From: Methylomonas fluvii
Lineage (GTDB): Bacteria; Pseudomonadota; Gammaproteobacteria; Methylococcales; Methylomonadaceae
NCBI RefSeq assembly: GCF_014850975.1
Contig: NZ_JACXST010000004.1
Coordinates: forward strand, 31,310-95,309
DNA length: 64,000 nt
Direction of reading: 5' to 3'
Shown: one piece after another, positions 7,426-17,264 of the stretch
Numbering within the stretch: position 1 is the first letter of the stretch
How the letters are laid out: each line of letters opens with the position of its first letter
Translations under genes and position numbers: made by a program
The notes under the pieces: model-generated
What the model saw: only the letters and a program-made list of their open reading frames with translations
Told to the model about the DNA's origin: nothing
Databases searched by the model: none

Positions 7426-10400
7426 TTAGTCCGGTTTTAAGTCAGGATTTTTGGGAACTGCCAAGCCCATCGAATCGACCATTCGCTCATCCGAGAAATC
7501 GAACTCCCCGTGCAGGTTGAAATGCTTCCAGGTGGCGACCGAGCCGTTACGAATCGCTTCGATCAATTCCGCCCGGCGCTTCTCGTTTTTCTCCGTAGCA
7601 AGCTCCTGTGAGAGATAGAGGTAATTCCAGCACACGGCAGCATTCTTGATCAGCCGCCGGCAAGCTTCGGCAATCTCCTGGTCTTCCTTTTCGCTTTGCA
7701 TGAACTCCGAACTATGACCAAAAGAGACCGCCTTGGAAAATTTGTTCGAACTCTCGACCTTGTTGAGCTGTTTCTCGATTGCCTGCCTGAATTCAAGAAT
7801 GTCACAGTATTTCAAAATGAAGAGCGACTTCGGAATTTTACCGAATTCCTTCAAGGCCCGGTATAGCGGGTGCTGCTTGGAATAGGAATTCAGGCGCTTG
7901 AAAAGCTGTGAGGCAGTTGCGATCTTCAATCGGATGGTTGCGATAAAGCGCAGAACATCATCCCATTGGTCCTCAAACTGGTTTTCTCGGATATAGTGGT
8001 CTGGCAGTAACAAGTATCCTTGTTCCTCGTAATGTTTACGGTGCTTAAAAGCATAGAGTTGCTGCCGACCAACGCCCTTGATTCTCGGAGCAAACTCAAA
8101 ACCCAAGAGATAGGTTGACGCAAATATGACTTCTGAGTAGCCGTGCGTATCGGTCGAATGTATGTCGCTCTTGATGACATCGTTGTGCATCAGGCCATCG
8201 ATCACGTAGTGGGCCTCACGTTCGGCGGAGCTGATCACCATGGAATGCCACATTAGACCGCGCATGTCGATAAACGTCACCGCGCTAGCACCCTTGTCTT
8301 TGCCTAAATATTTGAAAGAGTAATTGGCGTTAAGGGAATCCACGGCCACATCAATTTTCTGCCCATCGCTGGAGGTGTGCAGCAAATCGGACTGATTACG
8401 GTAGATGTTCGGCAAGTTCATCCGGTCGGTCAATCGCAGGATTCGATCATTGGCGCCCTGGACGTTCTGTAGCGAGAAGTACCAGTTGACCGCATTGTCC
8501 AACTCGCCATCATCGATCTGCTTGGAAATTTGCGCCAGTTTACGATGGCCAATATCACAGCCATAGCCGATAATGCCGGCAAAGAGAATTTTCTTGGGTG
8601 GTCTGGCTCGTTGATATTTGATCTGCCAATGCTCAAATTCGTCGAGAAAATTTGTGGCATGATCCACTGTCGCCAACATTTCAAGCATGGAAATATATTT
8701 CCGTTCCGGGAAGAAGGTTCCAAGAGACAAGCATTCCACCTCTTCCTGTTTCGGGGTGCTCACATGGAAGCTGCCATCAGGTCGTATTGTCAGGTAAGGA
8801 TTTTTGCCATCTATCAAGTTCTGGTTGGTTTCCTTATACCGGGCATCAAGCTCTTTTTCCAAAGCTTTTAAGGTGGCCTTGCAGTCGGCAAAGCCTTCGA
8901 GCCGAGCGCGTTGCAGATATTCGGCACGGTTCACTTCCCAATCCGCCTTCTGGATCATGTATTCATCGAGAGAGCGGAATTTTTCAGAGTGCAGCAGATT
9001 CAACGCACCGGACTTGATGGCTTCTGCGACCTCGACAAAGAACAACGCCTTGTACAACGATACGCGAAATTTGCCATCGGTAGAGGTCAGTGCCACGCGC
9101 TGATCCTCGACCAGAAAGTCCACGGGAGCGCTCTTGTCTACATTGCCGTCCTTTTGCTGGTAATGGCATAATGCAGTCCACAATGCTGGCTTGCTACAGT
9201 TCGGCGCAAACTGCACCTGGCGCACAATGTCAGCAACGCGGTGTTGCAATTTGAGTGAACGTGTTTCCAATAACGCAAAGTAGTCTTGGCCCTGCTGAAT
9301 CTTTACCGCAGATTGCTTGAACTCGTCGATTTGCTGTTCGACCTGTGCTGGCTTGGTCGGTTTATCATTCAGCACGCCGTCGATTAAAACAACTTTCTGA
9401 CTGTCGTTTAGTTTCGCATCGGCGACGATAGTTCTGATTGCTGATAGTGTCGCTTGGACATTTTGCCGAAATTGCTCAACTAGTGTGGCGAAGGACTGGT
9501 TACGCTGATCGCGTTCTCGGAAATAGACCTCCTTTTGTTCTTTCTCTGCGGCATTGACCGCCGCTTGCACCGCGCTTAACAGGGTATCAATCAAAAGATC
9601 GTTCAGCTTGAAGGTCTGATACACAATAAAGGCAATCAGGTGCAGGAAGCGGTCTTCGTCTGCTCGGCGCGAAACCTGGGGAATCTGGGCCTTGATGACC
9701 GAATAGGCGTAGTAGCGGATGCTTTCGTAGCTCAAGTTGAGACGCTGCACTACCGGCATGAGATCAAGATACAGTGTCTGCACGGTATCCAGATCCACCA
9801 AATTGGCTCTAATTTTCGCTGGCCGGGTCGATTGGTTGGGTTTTTTCAGCAAGGTGAGGCGGTAACGCCAACCCTCTTCAGTGCTGTTACTGGGTTCTTT
9901 TTCCAGCAAAGTGTCGAGATTGGTACGTTGATTTTCTGTGAGGCAGGTCTCGATGATTTTGTTGAGGGTGCGTTGGTGGTTGTTTAGAGCTGCTACGATC
10001 AGGTCGGCCAGCGCATTGTAGCTGGGGATCGCAATTTTCTTAACGGTCAGCACCTGAATGATTTCCAGTAGAACCAGCTTGGGCCGGAACTGGACACGGA
10101 TCAGTGCGGCTATCTCATTAGTAATGATGGTCTTCGCTGCTTCGTCGAACGGGCAATAACCGAAGTAGCTTAGGATCGCTCGCTGATGACGGGCATAGGT
10201 TTCCTTGCTATAAGACTTGATGAAAACCTCAGATGGATCAACGCCGATTTGACGGGCGACATACTCAATATCTGTCTGGTGGAACTGTCGGGCAAAGAAT
10301 TTGCGCCGCGCCTTGAAGTAGCCTGCCACTACTAGAAAACAGACTTTATTAATAGGTGTCCTCAAGTTCACCATTGAATCTTCTAGCAACAAAGGCAAGG

Positions 10401-10491
10401 AGAAAAACCGTTTGCGTTCAGCGCTGTTGAACACCGGTGGAGATTCGAATGCTTCCTCCTCCAGGGTGTTGAAAATTTTCATTCTTGCCAT
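7426..10491 (-). CDS. tnpA: Tn3-family transposase
   Basis: A 1021-residue transposase, the usual size for Tn3-family TnpA (about 950-1020). The N-terminal third is the DUF4158-like DNA-binding part (FFSLP-DSMVNLRTPINKVCFLVVAGYF). The C-terminal half is the DDE_Tnp_Tn3 catalytic domain, with the family signatures GYGCDIGHRKLA, STDTHGYSEVIF and FAPRIKG. It binds the terminal inverted repeats and catalyses replicative transposition through a cointegrate. It reads toward the left end of the element and stops about 50 bp inside the left inverted repeat. It is divergent from the resolvase gene. No frameshift or internal stop is seen, so it looks functional. Confidence 0.95.
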   Translation of the reverse strand: MARMKIFNTLEEEAFESPPVFNSAERKRFFSLPLLLEDSMVNLRTPINKVCFLVVAGYFKARRKFFARQFHQTDIEYVARQIGVDPSEVFIKSYSKETYARHQRAILSYFGYCPFDEAAKTIITNEIAALIRVQFRPKLVLLEIIQVLTVKKIAIPSYNALADLIVAALNNHQRTLNKIIETCLTENQRTNLDTLLEKEPSNSTEEGWRYRLTLLKKPNQSTRPAKIRANLVDLDTVQTLYLDLMPVVQRLNLSYESIRYYAYSVIKAQIPQVSRRADEDRFLHLIAFIVYQTFKLNDLLIDTLLSAVQAAVNAAEKEQKEVYFRERDQRNQSFATLVEQFRQNVQATLSAIRTIVADAKLNDSQKVVLIDGVLNDKPTKPAQVEQQIDEFKQSAVKIQQGQDYFALLETRSLKLQHRVADIVRQVQFAPNCSKPALWTALCHYQQKDGNVDKSAPVDFLVEDQRVALTSTDGKFRVSLYKALFFVEVAEAIKSGALNLLHSEKFRSLDEYMIQKADWEVNRAEYLQRARLEGFADCKATLKALEKELDARYKETNQNLIDGKNPYLTIRPDGSFHVSTPKQEEVECLSLGTFFPERKYISMLEMLATVDHATNFLDEFEHWQIKYQRARPPKKILFAGIIGYGCDIGHRKLAQISKQIDDGELDNAVNWYFSLQNVQGANDRILRLTDRMNLPNIYRNQSDLLHTSSDGQKIDVAVDSLNANYSFKYLGKDKGASAVTFIDMRGLMWHSMVISSAEREAHYVIDGLMHNDVIKSDIHSTDTHGYSEVIFASTYLLGFEFAPRIKGVGRQQLYAFKHRKHYEEQGYLLLPDHYIRENQFEDQWDDVLRFIATIRLKIATASQLFKRLNSYSKQHPLYRALKEFGKIPKSLFILKYCDILEFRQAIEKQLNKVESSNKFSKAVSFGHSSEFMQSEKEDQEIAEACRRLIKNAAVCWNYLYLSQELATEKNEKRRAELIEAIRNGSVATWKHFNLHGEFDFSDERMVDSMGLAVPKNPDLKPD

Positions 10492-10646
10492 GGGGCGAGC
10501 TCACTAGATGAAAAATGTACAGAAATTCTTTATACTTTAAACGATCATATATACGATAAGAATAATTAGATGAAAATGCTTGATATTTCTATCTATATCC
10601 TTCTCTTATAAGTTGAAATTTACAGTATTCATCGAATGGCGTAACC
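10492..10646. promoter_or_regulatory. tnpA/tnpR divergent promoter and probable res region
   Basis: 155 bp of AT-rich DNA between the divergent transposase and resolvase genes. In Tn3-family elements this position holds the resolution site and both promoters. Imperfect palindromes such as ATCATATATACGAT (about 10544) and several TATA-rich words fit resolvase-binding subsites, but the individual subsites cannot be assigned by eye. Confidence 0.55.
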
Positions 10647-11279
10647 ATGGCGATTAAAGTGGCTCCTGCAACGCGTAAAACAGTCGCTTATCTGCGAGTT
10701 TCGACACTCGACCAGGATCTTGAGAAGAATAAGTCGGATATTCTGCACTTTGCCAACCATCACGATTTGGGTAAGGTGAATTTCGTCGAGGAAATTGCTT
10801 CTGGACGAAAGCCCTGGCGGGAACGTCAAATCGCACAGGTGTTAGAAGAATTGCAGAGCGGTGATGCCATAATTGTGGCTGAACTTTCGAGATTGGGCCG
10901 CAGCATGCTGGAATGCATGGAAATTCTGGCTCTCGCTACCCGCAAAGGTATCCGGGTCTATTCGGTGAAGGGAAGTTGGCAACTGGACGACAGCATCCAG
11001 AGTAAGATCATTGCACTGGCTTTTTCAATGGCGGCAGAGATTGAACGCGATCTGATTTCGCAACGAACTAAGGAAGCACTACGCTTCAAAAAAGCACAAG
11101 GTCTCACGCTCGGTCGTCCCAAAGGGCCTGGCAAAAGCAAGTTAGATACATTCCGACCGGAAATCGAGAGTCTACTGGCGAATGGTTCTACACAGAGATT
11201 CATCGCGCAGCGTTACCACACCACAGAAGCAAATCTCCACAACTGGCTCAAGAAAAATGGGCTGAAGGTTATCAAATGA
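10647..11279 (+). CDS. tnpR: serine recombinase (cointegrate resolvase)
   Basis: A 210-residue resolvase. The catalytic N-terminal domain has AYLRVSTLDQ with nucleophile Ser19, then ELSRLGRSM and the long E-helix segment AEIERDLISQRTKEAL. A C-terminal helix-turn-helix follows (STQRFIAQRYHTTEANLHNWLKKNG). It resolves cointegrates at the res site just upstream. It is somewhat longer than the Tn3 resolvase (about 185 residues). It is divergent from tnpA, as in Tn21-like and Tn4430-like layouts. Confidence 0.93.
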   Translation: MAIKVAPATRKTVAYLRVSTLDQDLEKNKSDILHFANHHDLGKVNFVEEIASGRKPWRERQIAQVLEELQSGDAIIVAELSRLGRSMLECMEILALATRKGIRVYSVKGSWQLDDSIQSKIIALAFSMAAEIERDLISQRTKEALRFKKAQGLTLGRPKGPGKSKLDTFRPEIESLLANGSTQRFIAQRYHTTEANLHNWLKKNGLKVIK

Positions 11280-11749
11280 ACCCCATTGTTTAATCACTCA
11301 GAAATAGGGAATATCAAGATTGAGTGAGCCAAGAAGCTGCTGGAAAAATGACGTACAGCTACGTAATGTTGCCAAAAACCCGAGAGTGTCCGTGCCGACA
11401 CTCTATGGCTGGTTCCGACGTCAATACTTCCCTATCCAGAAGCGCTCATCTTCATCCAGTAATGGTTTCTAAGTTTGTTGGGCTAACTGAAATGCTGATC
11501 CAATCAGGCCGAGTGTAGATTCGGTCACAAAAAACAGTTATTAGCCTCTGTCCCCATTCATGCGTTAGGTTTTTTACGGCTATGCTGAGCGGACTATAAA
11601 TAGTTGGGACTGGATATTCTGCTTCCTAAAACGGCTCAGATACAAGGCTGTTGTCTGAATTCGGCCGGACACCCGGCAGAAAGCTGTGGGTGGTAAGCGC
11701 TATTGGTGATCGCTTGACACAAAATTGTTGGAAATATTTTTGGATAAAT
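11280..11749. other. region between tnpR and the RHS gene with recombinase remnant
   Basis: 470 bp without an intact gene. Around 11325-11475, one plus-strand frame reads like a recombinase-type helix-turn-helix (VAKNPRVSVPTLYGWF), probably a decayed second copy of the resolvase C-terminus. The rest, to 11749, has no recognisable gene. A TTGACA hexamer at 11714-11719 may be a -35 box, but no convincing -10 box follows. Confidence 0.45.
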
Positions 11750-14700
11750 ATGAGCAGAAAACACAACAAAATATTGCCCGTAGCTTATGTTACTCGGTGG
11801 ATTCATAACGTAAACCATTCTATTTTGATGGTCACAGCTTTGATTCTGGCAATAATGTTGCCAACACCTGGATTAGCAACCTACCCCGCTACCATTGTGA
11901 ACTGGTACGATTATGGCTACGCTCCCGGCAAGCTTTCTATGCCGCCCTCTGGAAATGGGCGTATAGCTGATTGGCACACCAGATGGCCGGGTCATTCAGA
12001 CATGTATTTAAGCCCCGCTCAATGTTCTTATTATGGACAAGGACTTATTATTAATTGCTCAAGTACTGGATGTGGAGGGGGATTTGCGTGCAGAGCAGAT
12101 CTTTCATGTCCTGATGGTTCCGCACCAAATTACGCTAATGGGACGTGCGCCGGGGTCAATTACCAAAAGAGTGCGGGCGAAAATAGTGGCTGCGCCAGTA
12201 GAGTTGGAAATCCATGTGATGCCGCAACAGGAAATAAATATCAAAAAGACGTAGACTTTTCGAATGAAAATATTGGGTTATCTTTCAAGCGTCACTATAA
12301 CAGTATTCAGCAATTACGGAATACTAATAGCATAGGCTACGGTTGGAGTCATCAACTAGCCGCCAGCCTGGAAATACTGCCCGGCAAGATTTTTATCCAT
12401 CAGGCGGATGGCCGCGCCGAATGGTTTGTTTTGAGCAACGGCCTCTGGCAAGGCGATACTGATAGCCTGTTAAGACTGACGCAAGACGCTAGCGGCTACA
12501 CCCTAACCGATCAACTGGGTGCGGTGGAACGCTATAACGCCGCCGGTCGCATTGTGACTCGTACTGAACTCAATGGGCAAACCACCTCGTACAGCTACGA
12601 CAGCAATCAACGCCTGAGCGGTGTCACCGGCCCCTTCGGCCACAGCCTGCAACTGGCTTACGATACCGCCAACCGGATCAGCAGCGTCATCTACCCAGAC
12701 GGCTTGAGTAGCCAATATCAATACGATAGTCAGGGCAACCTGAACAAAGTGATCTATCAGGATGGCAGCTTCAAACTTTACCATTACGAAAACACCACCT
12801 TCCCGCATGCCCTGACCGGCATCACCGACGAAAACGGCAACCGCTACGCGACTTGGAGCTACGACAGCCAAGGCCGCGCCAATTTATCCAAACACGCTGA
12901 CGGCGTTGAACAAGTGGCGCTGACCTATAACAGCGACGGCAGCACCGATGTCGTCGATAGTTTCAATGCCAGTCGGCATTACACGTTTCAAACAATTTTA
13001 AATGTTCAGAAGCTGACCGGTATTAGCCAGCCCGCCGGTGCCGGTAGTGTTGCGGCAACCCGTACCCAAAGTTATGACGCCAACGGCAACCTCGCCAGCC
13101 ACACCGACTTCAACGGCAACCTCAGCTGCTATGCCTACGATCTAACCCGCAACCTGGAAACCACTCGCATCGAAGGCCTGGCGTCCGGTTCAAGCTGCCC
13201 GGCCAATCTGAGTACTTACACGCCTGCACCGAACAGCATCGAACGCAAAATTAGCAGCCAGTGGCATGCCAGCTACCGCTTGCCGACGCAAATCGATCAA
13301 GCCGGCCAACGCATCAACTTGACTTACGACGCCGCCGGCAATCTGCTGAACAAAACCATCCTGGACACGGCCAGCCAACAAAGCCGCACCTGGACCTGGA
13401 CCTACAACAATCTCGGCCAAATTCTGACCGCCGACGGCCCGCGCACCGATGTCAGCGACGTTACCACTTACACTTATTACGCCGACAGCACCGCCAGCCA
13501 CAAACCCGGCGACTTGTGGAAAATGACTAATGCCTTGGGCCATGTCACCACTTTCAACAGCTACGACGCCAACGGACGGCCATTAAGCATCGCCGATCCC
13601 AACGGTCTGGTCATCAGCCTAAGCTACGATGCCCGAGGCCGGCTGACGCAAAAAACCGTCGACGGCAACAGCACCCAATACACTTACGACGCCGTCGGCA
13701 ACCTGACCAAAGTGACCCTGCCCACCGGCGTGTTTATCAACTACAGCTACGATGCCGCGCACCGCCTGACCGACATCACCGATGCCCTGGGCGGCAAACT
13801 TCATTACACGCTGGATGCGATGGGGAACCGCACCAAAGAAGACATTCTCGACAGCAGCGGTGCCGTGGTTAAAACCCGCAGTCGCGTCTACGACGCCTTG
13901 AACCGCCTGGCCCAAGACATCGGCGCTTACAACCAGACCAGCCAATACCAATACGATGCCAACGGTAACCTGACCAAACTGACCGACGCCAACGGCCACG
14001 CCACTCTCAGCCAATACGACAGCCTCAACCGGCTGATTCGCAACAGCGACGCCCTAAATGGTCAGACCGATTATTTCTATGACGCACACGATCAATTGAC
14101 CCAAGTCACCGATCCACGAGGATTGATGACCAACAGCCTCCGCAACGGCTTCGGCGATAGGGTCCAATTGGTTTCGCCTGACACAGGTAATCATGACTAC
14201 GGATACGATGCGACCGGCAATCTTATCTCCGCCACCGATGCCGATGGCGTGGTCACGAGTTATGACTACGACAGCATCAACCGACCGATACGCATTCAGC
14301 GCGCCAAAGCCGGTTCGGTGACCGAATCCGCCACCTTGCAATACGATCAAGGCATCAATGGACTGGGACGATTAACCGGTATCGCGTCCAACGACGACGG
14401 CGGAAGCTCTGCCTGGCGCTATGACCTGAACGGACGGCTTATCGAACAGCAGACTGGCGGACCGATTTTTTCCTTGCAACGCCAATACGATGCCGACGGT
14501 CGGGTGAGCAGCCTGACCTATCCTTCCGGACGCGTCGTGGCCTATCATTACGACGCCGCCGGTCGGATTAGTCAAATCGACGTGGATGGCGTACCGACCG
14601 TTACCGGCATCACCTGGCAAGCCTTAGGCAGTGTGCAAGGCTGGACTTGGGCCGGCAGCGGCATTCGTTATAACCGCGATTACGATCTCACCGGTCGCAT

Positions 14701-16240
14701 CACCACCGTAACCCTAGGCGACCACACCCGCAATCTGGTTTGGAATGGCAACAACCGAATCAGCCAAAGCAGCGATGAGGCCATTGCCACGCCTGGCACC
14801 CCGACGAACCCACAGAGTTTCGGCTACGACGAACTGGATCGCTTGAACCAATACCAATCCTCCGCCACGCATCACGACTACGGTTACGACGCGGACGGCA
14901 ACCGTATTAGCAAAACCGTTGATGGAGGGCGTATCGACAATCGCTACGAAGCGGTCAGTAACCGCCTCTCGGCCAGCGCCACGCAACATTATCAATACGA
15001 TGCGGTGGGGCGTGTCGTCAGCGATGGCGTCAACCAATACCGTTACAACAACGCCGGACGCTTAGTTGAAGTTATCAATAGCCTTAGCCGCACCTGGTAT
15101 TACTACAACGGCCTGGGTCAGCGTAGCGGCAAATGGCGTAGCCGCCCGACCGATTTGGCCGGCGATGCCAATCACGACGGCAGAATCAACCTAATCGATT
15201 ACCGTAGAACCGTCGTCATCGCCAAGGGTAGCTATGTGCAGGATTTGGCCGCCGATTGCAATCGCGACAATGTCGTCACCATGGTGGATGTTAATTGCGT
15301 CAGAGACAAATACAGCCAGATCACCACGGATCCTCAGGCCTTCACCCATTATATTTACGATCCGGCCGGCCACTTGAGCGGCGAATATCGTCAGCTGGGC
15401 GACCCGATCCAGGAAACCGTCTATCTTGGCGATACGCCGGTCTTGATCATGATGCAGGACGCCAACGCCACAGCCCTCTATACTATTGATACAGACCACC
15501 TCGATACACCTCGCGTCATCAAAAATAACGCCGGCGCCATCGTCTGGCGTTGGGATCAGTCCGAGCCCTTTGGCATCAGTCAGCCTAACAGTAACCCCAG
15601 TGGGCTGGGCACGTTTACCTATAACTTGAGATTTCCCGGTCAATATTACGACCAGGAAACCGGATTGCATTACAACATGGAACGCTATTACCATCCGGGG
15701 CAGGGGCGCTATCTTCAGTCTGATCCGATTGGGTTGGCGGGGGGCATTAATACTTATACCTATGTGGGGAATAATCCTTTACTTTACACTGATAGGTATG
15801 GGTTAAGAGCCAACATTGATACATATCGAACACCAGATGAAGCTGCTGTTGTAGCATTGTTGGAAATCAATGCTCAATCTATATCAGAAAATAGAGAATA
15901 TAGTGGGTCGGTATATAAAATAGATGGTGAAAGTCTTTATAGGTATACCGAAACAAAAGTCGGTGACAGTGAAAGCTCTCCACTGTTACATGATGTGCCA
16001 GGCAATGTCGAGTATTCAATTGTAGAGCTTTTTCATACACACGCGGGTTTTGATCCAAAATTTGTAATCAATGGTGAGAATCGTAATAATATATTCTCTC
16101 CAGAGGACATAATTGCATCTAGGGATATTATTCACAAACCAAATGTAATGATAAATCCAGATTGGAATATTCAAAAATATGATCCTAAGACAGCAAAATA
16201 TGGAAGGAAGGGTAAAAATGTCCCATTTTGCAAAAAATAA
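11750..16240 (+). CDS. secreted RHS/YD-repeat protein with DUF4329-like C-terminus
   Basis: A 1496-residue polymorphic-toxin-type protein. ATG 11750 is chosen over an upstream TTG because a signal peptide follows it (basic start, hydrophobic VTALILAIML, cleavage near GLA). Then come a cysteine-rich segment, a DUF6531-like entry (GNPCDAATGNKY), many YD repeats (about residues 230-1130), a dockerin-like insert with two calcium-loop motifs (GDANHDGRINLIDY and ADCNRDNVVTMVDV, about 1138-1190), the RHS core end (FPGQYYDQETGLHYNMERYY, SDPIGLAGGINTYTYVGNNP) and a DUF4329-like tip (about 1350-1496; LFHTHAGF, FSPEDI). RHS shells encapsulate a variable C-terminal toxin. The DNA turns AT-rich exactly at the tip, as in tip exchange. 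It is transposon cargo. Confidence 0.88.
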   Translation: MSRKHNKILPVAYVTRWIHNVNHSILMVTALILAIMLPTPGLATYPATIVNWYDYGYAPGKLSMPPSGNGRIADWHTRWPGHSDMYLSPAQCSYYGQGLIINCSSTGCGGGFACRADLSCPDGSAPNYANGTCAGVNYQKSAGENSGCASRVGNPCDAATGNKYQKDVDFSNENIGLSFKRHYNSIQQLRNTNSIGYGWSHQLAASLEILPGKIFIHQADGRAEWFVLSNGLWQGDTDSLLRLTQDASGYTLTDQLGAVERYNAAGRIVTRTELNGQTTSYSYDSNQRLSGVTGPFGHSLQLAYDTANRISSVIYPDGLSSQYQYDSQGNLNKVIYQDGSFKLYHYENTTFPHALTGITDENGNRYATWSYDSQGRANLSKHADGVEQVALTYNSDGSTDVVDSFNASRHYTFQTILNVQKLTGISQPAGAGSVAATRTQSYDANGNLASHTDFNGNLSCYAYDLTRNLETTRIEGLASGSSCPANLSTYTPAPNSIERKISSQWHASYRLPTQIDQAGQRINLTYDAAGNLLNKTILDTASQQSRTWTWTYNNLGQILTADGPRTDVSDVTTYTYYADSTASHKPGDLWKMTNALGHVTTFNSYDANGRPLSIADPNGLVISLSYDARGRLTQKTVDGNSTQYTYDAVGNLTKVTLPTGVFINYSYDAAHRLTDITDALGGKLHYTLDAMGNRTKEDILDSSGAVVKTRSRVYDALNRLAQDIGAYNQTSQYQYDANGNLTKLTDANGHATLSQYDSLNRLIRNSDALNGQTDYFYDAHDQLTQVTDPRGLMTNSLRNGFGDRVQLVSPDTGNHDYGYDATGNLISATDADGVVTSYDYDSINRPIRIQRAKAGSVTESATLQYDQGINGLGRLTGIASNDDGGSSAWRYDLNGRLIEQQTGGPIFSLQRQYDADGRVSSLTYPSGRVVAYHYDAAGRISQIDVDGVPTVTGITWQALGSVQGWTWAGSGIRYNRDYDLTGRITTVTLGDHTRNLVWNGNNRISQSSDEAIATPGTPTNPQSFGYDELDRLNQYQSSATHHDYGYDADGNRISKTVDGGRIDNRYEAVSNRLSASATQHYQYDAVGRVVSDGVNQYRYNNAGRLVEVINSLSRTWYYYNGLGQRSGKWRSRPTDLAGDANHDGRINLIDYRRTVVIAKGSYVQDLAADCNRDNVVTMVDVNCVRDKYSQITTDPQAFTHYIYDPAGHLSGEYRQLGDPIQETVYLGDTPVLIMMQDANATALYTIDTDHLDTPRVIKNNAGAIVWRWDQSEPFGISQPNSNPSGLGTFTYNLRFPGQYYDQETGLHYNMERYYHPGQGRYLQSDPIGLAGGINTYTYVGNNPLLYTDRYGLRANIDTYRTPDEAAVVALLEINAQSISENREYSGSVYKIDGESLYRYTETKVGDSESSPLLHDVPGNVEYSIVELFHTHAGFDPKFVINGENRNNIFSPEDIIASRDIIHKPNVMINPDWNIQKYDPKTAKYGRKGKNVPFCKK

Positions 16241-16637
16241 TTTTCTTGTGTTATTGATGTGTTTGGTTTTTGTCTCGACACCTGTCTTATGTGAGTTAAA
16301 AGCATTTGATGTTAACGATAGAATAAGTGATCAACTTAAAAAAGATGAATTAAATGCATATCTTATTGCTTTGAATATGTTTTCAGAACAGATTCACAAT
16401 AAATTTTTGCAAGAAGATATAAGGAAGTATGGCGAAAATAGTTACTCAGTATATGCGGCTAATAAAAGCAACTATACAGTGACGATAAGAAAGTTAAAAA
16501 AAACACCAAGATTTATAGTTGAATTTAAAATAAAAAATCCAGAGCAATTTGGTGGTATTTTGGGAAGTGGTGGCAAGAAAAAATACGTCGTTGATATCAA
16601 GAGCAATAAAGTAAAAAGAATATATTCTGGAAAATAA
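16218..16637 (+). CDS. exported small protein, candidate immunity partner
   Basis: A 139-residue protein with an N-terminal signal peptide (MSHFAKNNFLVLLMCLVFVS, then TPVLC). The start is supported by GGAAGGAAGG just upstream; the frame extends 13 codons further, but without a signal sequence at its head. It overlaps the end of the RHS gene by 23 bp and shares its AT-rich composition. A small gene directly after an RHS C-terminal tip is the usual place for the cognate immunity protein. Periplasmic location would fit a toxin that acts or enters there. No family is recognised, so immunity is inferred from position only. Confidence 0.6.
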   Translation: MSHFAKNNFLVLLMCLVFVSTPVLCELKAFDVNDRISDQLKKDELNAYLIALNMFSEQIHNKFLQEDIRKYGENSYSVYAANKSNYTVTIRKLKKTPRFIVEFKIKNPEQFGGILGSGGKKKYVVDIKSNKVKRIYSGK

Positions 16638-16689
16638 GGCCGTAAGGCGAAACCTTTGAGGGGTTCCGCATCGTGGACTTACGGGGTCA

Positions 16690-17015
16690 AGGGGTCAGGT
16701 CTTGGTTGCGGCTGGGCAATGCTGCACATTCTAGCGGGTGAGAACCCCGCCCCAGTAACCGCTAGCCACGGGCTGGGTATCGAGCCTTGCAGGCGAACTG
16801 GTAACAGTGCGCTTGATGCGTAGGCACGAAAGCAGGCGAGGAGCAATGGTAACAGGTAATGCTGACCGTGAAGGTGTAGAGTCCCGAAATGACCGCATTG
16901 GAAAGGGCCGATGGTATCAAGACGCCAGCAGGCAACAACGCGATAACGTGCGTTAAACCGGATGGCCGATAGGATGCAGCCGTCAGGCGCATCTGTCGAG
17001 TGATCCAGCCCAAAA
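16690..17015 (+). mobile_element. group II intron remnant (5' RNA domains only)
   Basis: This stretch matches, from memory, the conserved 5' RNA part of bacterial group II introns that precedes the LtrA-type maturase gene: TCTAGCGGGTGAGA, then AGGCACGAAAGCAGGCGAGG, AGCAATGGTAACAGG, GACCGCATTGGAAAGGGCC, GATAACGTGCGTTAAACCGG and GCAGCCGTCAGGCGC. No reverse-transcriptase frame and no domain V hairpin follow, so the intron is truncated and cannot splice or move alone. The exact left boundary is uncertain. Confidence 0.6.
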
Positions 17016-17264
17016 CCAGGCCGCCGAACTCTGCCTTCGGAGGCCTATCTTTCCACCCCGAAAACCCGAAGCCAGCAATCGCTAAGCCGTCCCTTCCTGC
17101 GTCCAATTCTACATCCCGGCCACTCTCTCACCGGACACCCCATTCTGGGCATGACCGCTTTTCGCTTTTCTATGGGCCTTTTTAGGCTAAAAATTGATTC
17201 AAAATTGACTGCGCTTCGACGCTTTTTTGACACACCTATACCGTTTAATACCCTGCCACCGATC

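Noticed and set aside
11714..11742. Promoter for the RHS gene
   Set aside because: TTGACA is present, but no acceptable -10 box occurs at 16-18 bp before the chosen ATG.
12503..15694. Long minus-strand open frames opposite the RHS gene
   Set aside because: They mirror the YD-repeat codon pattern of the true gene and show no family features.
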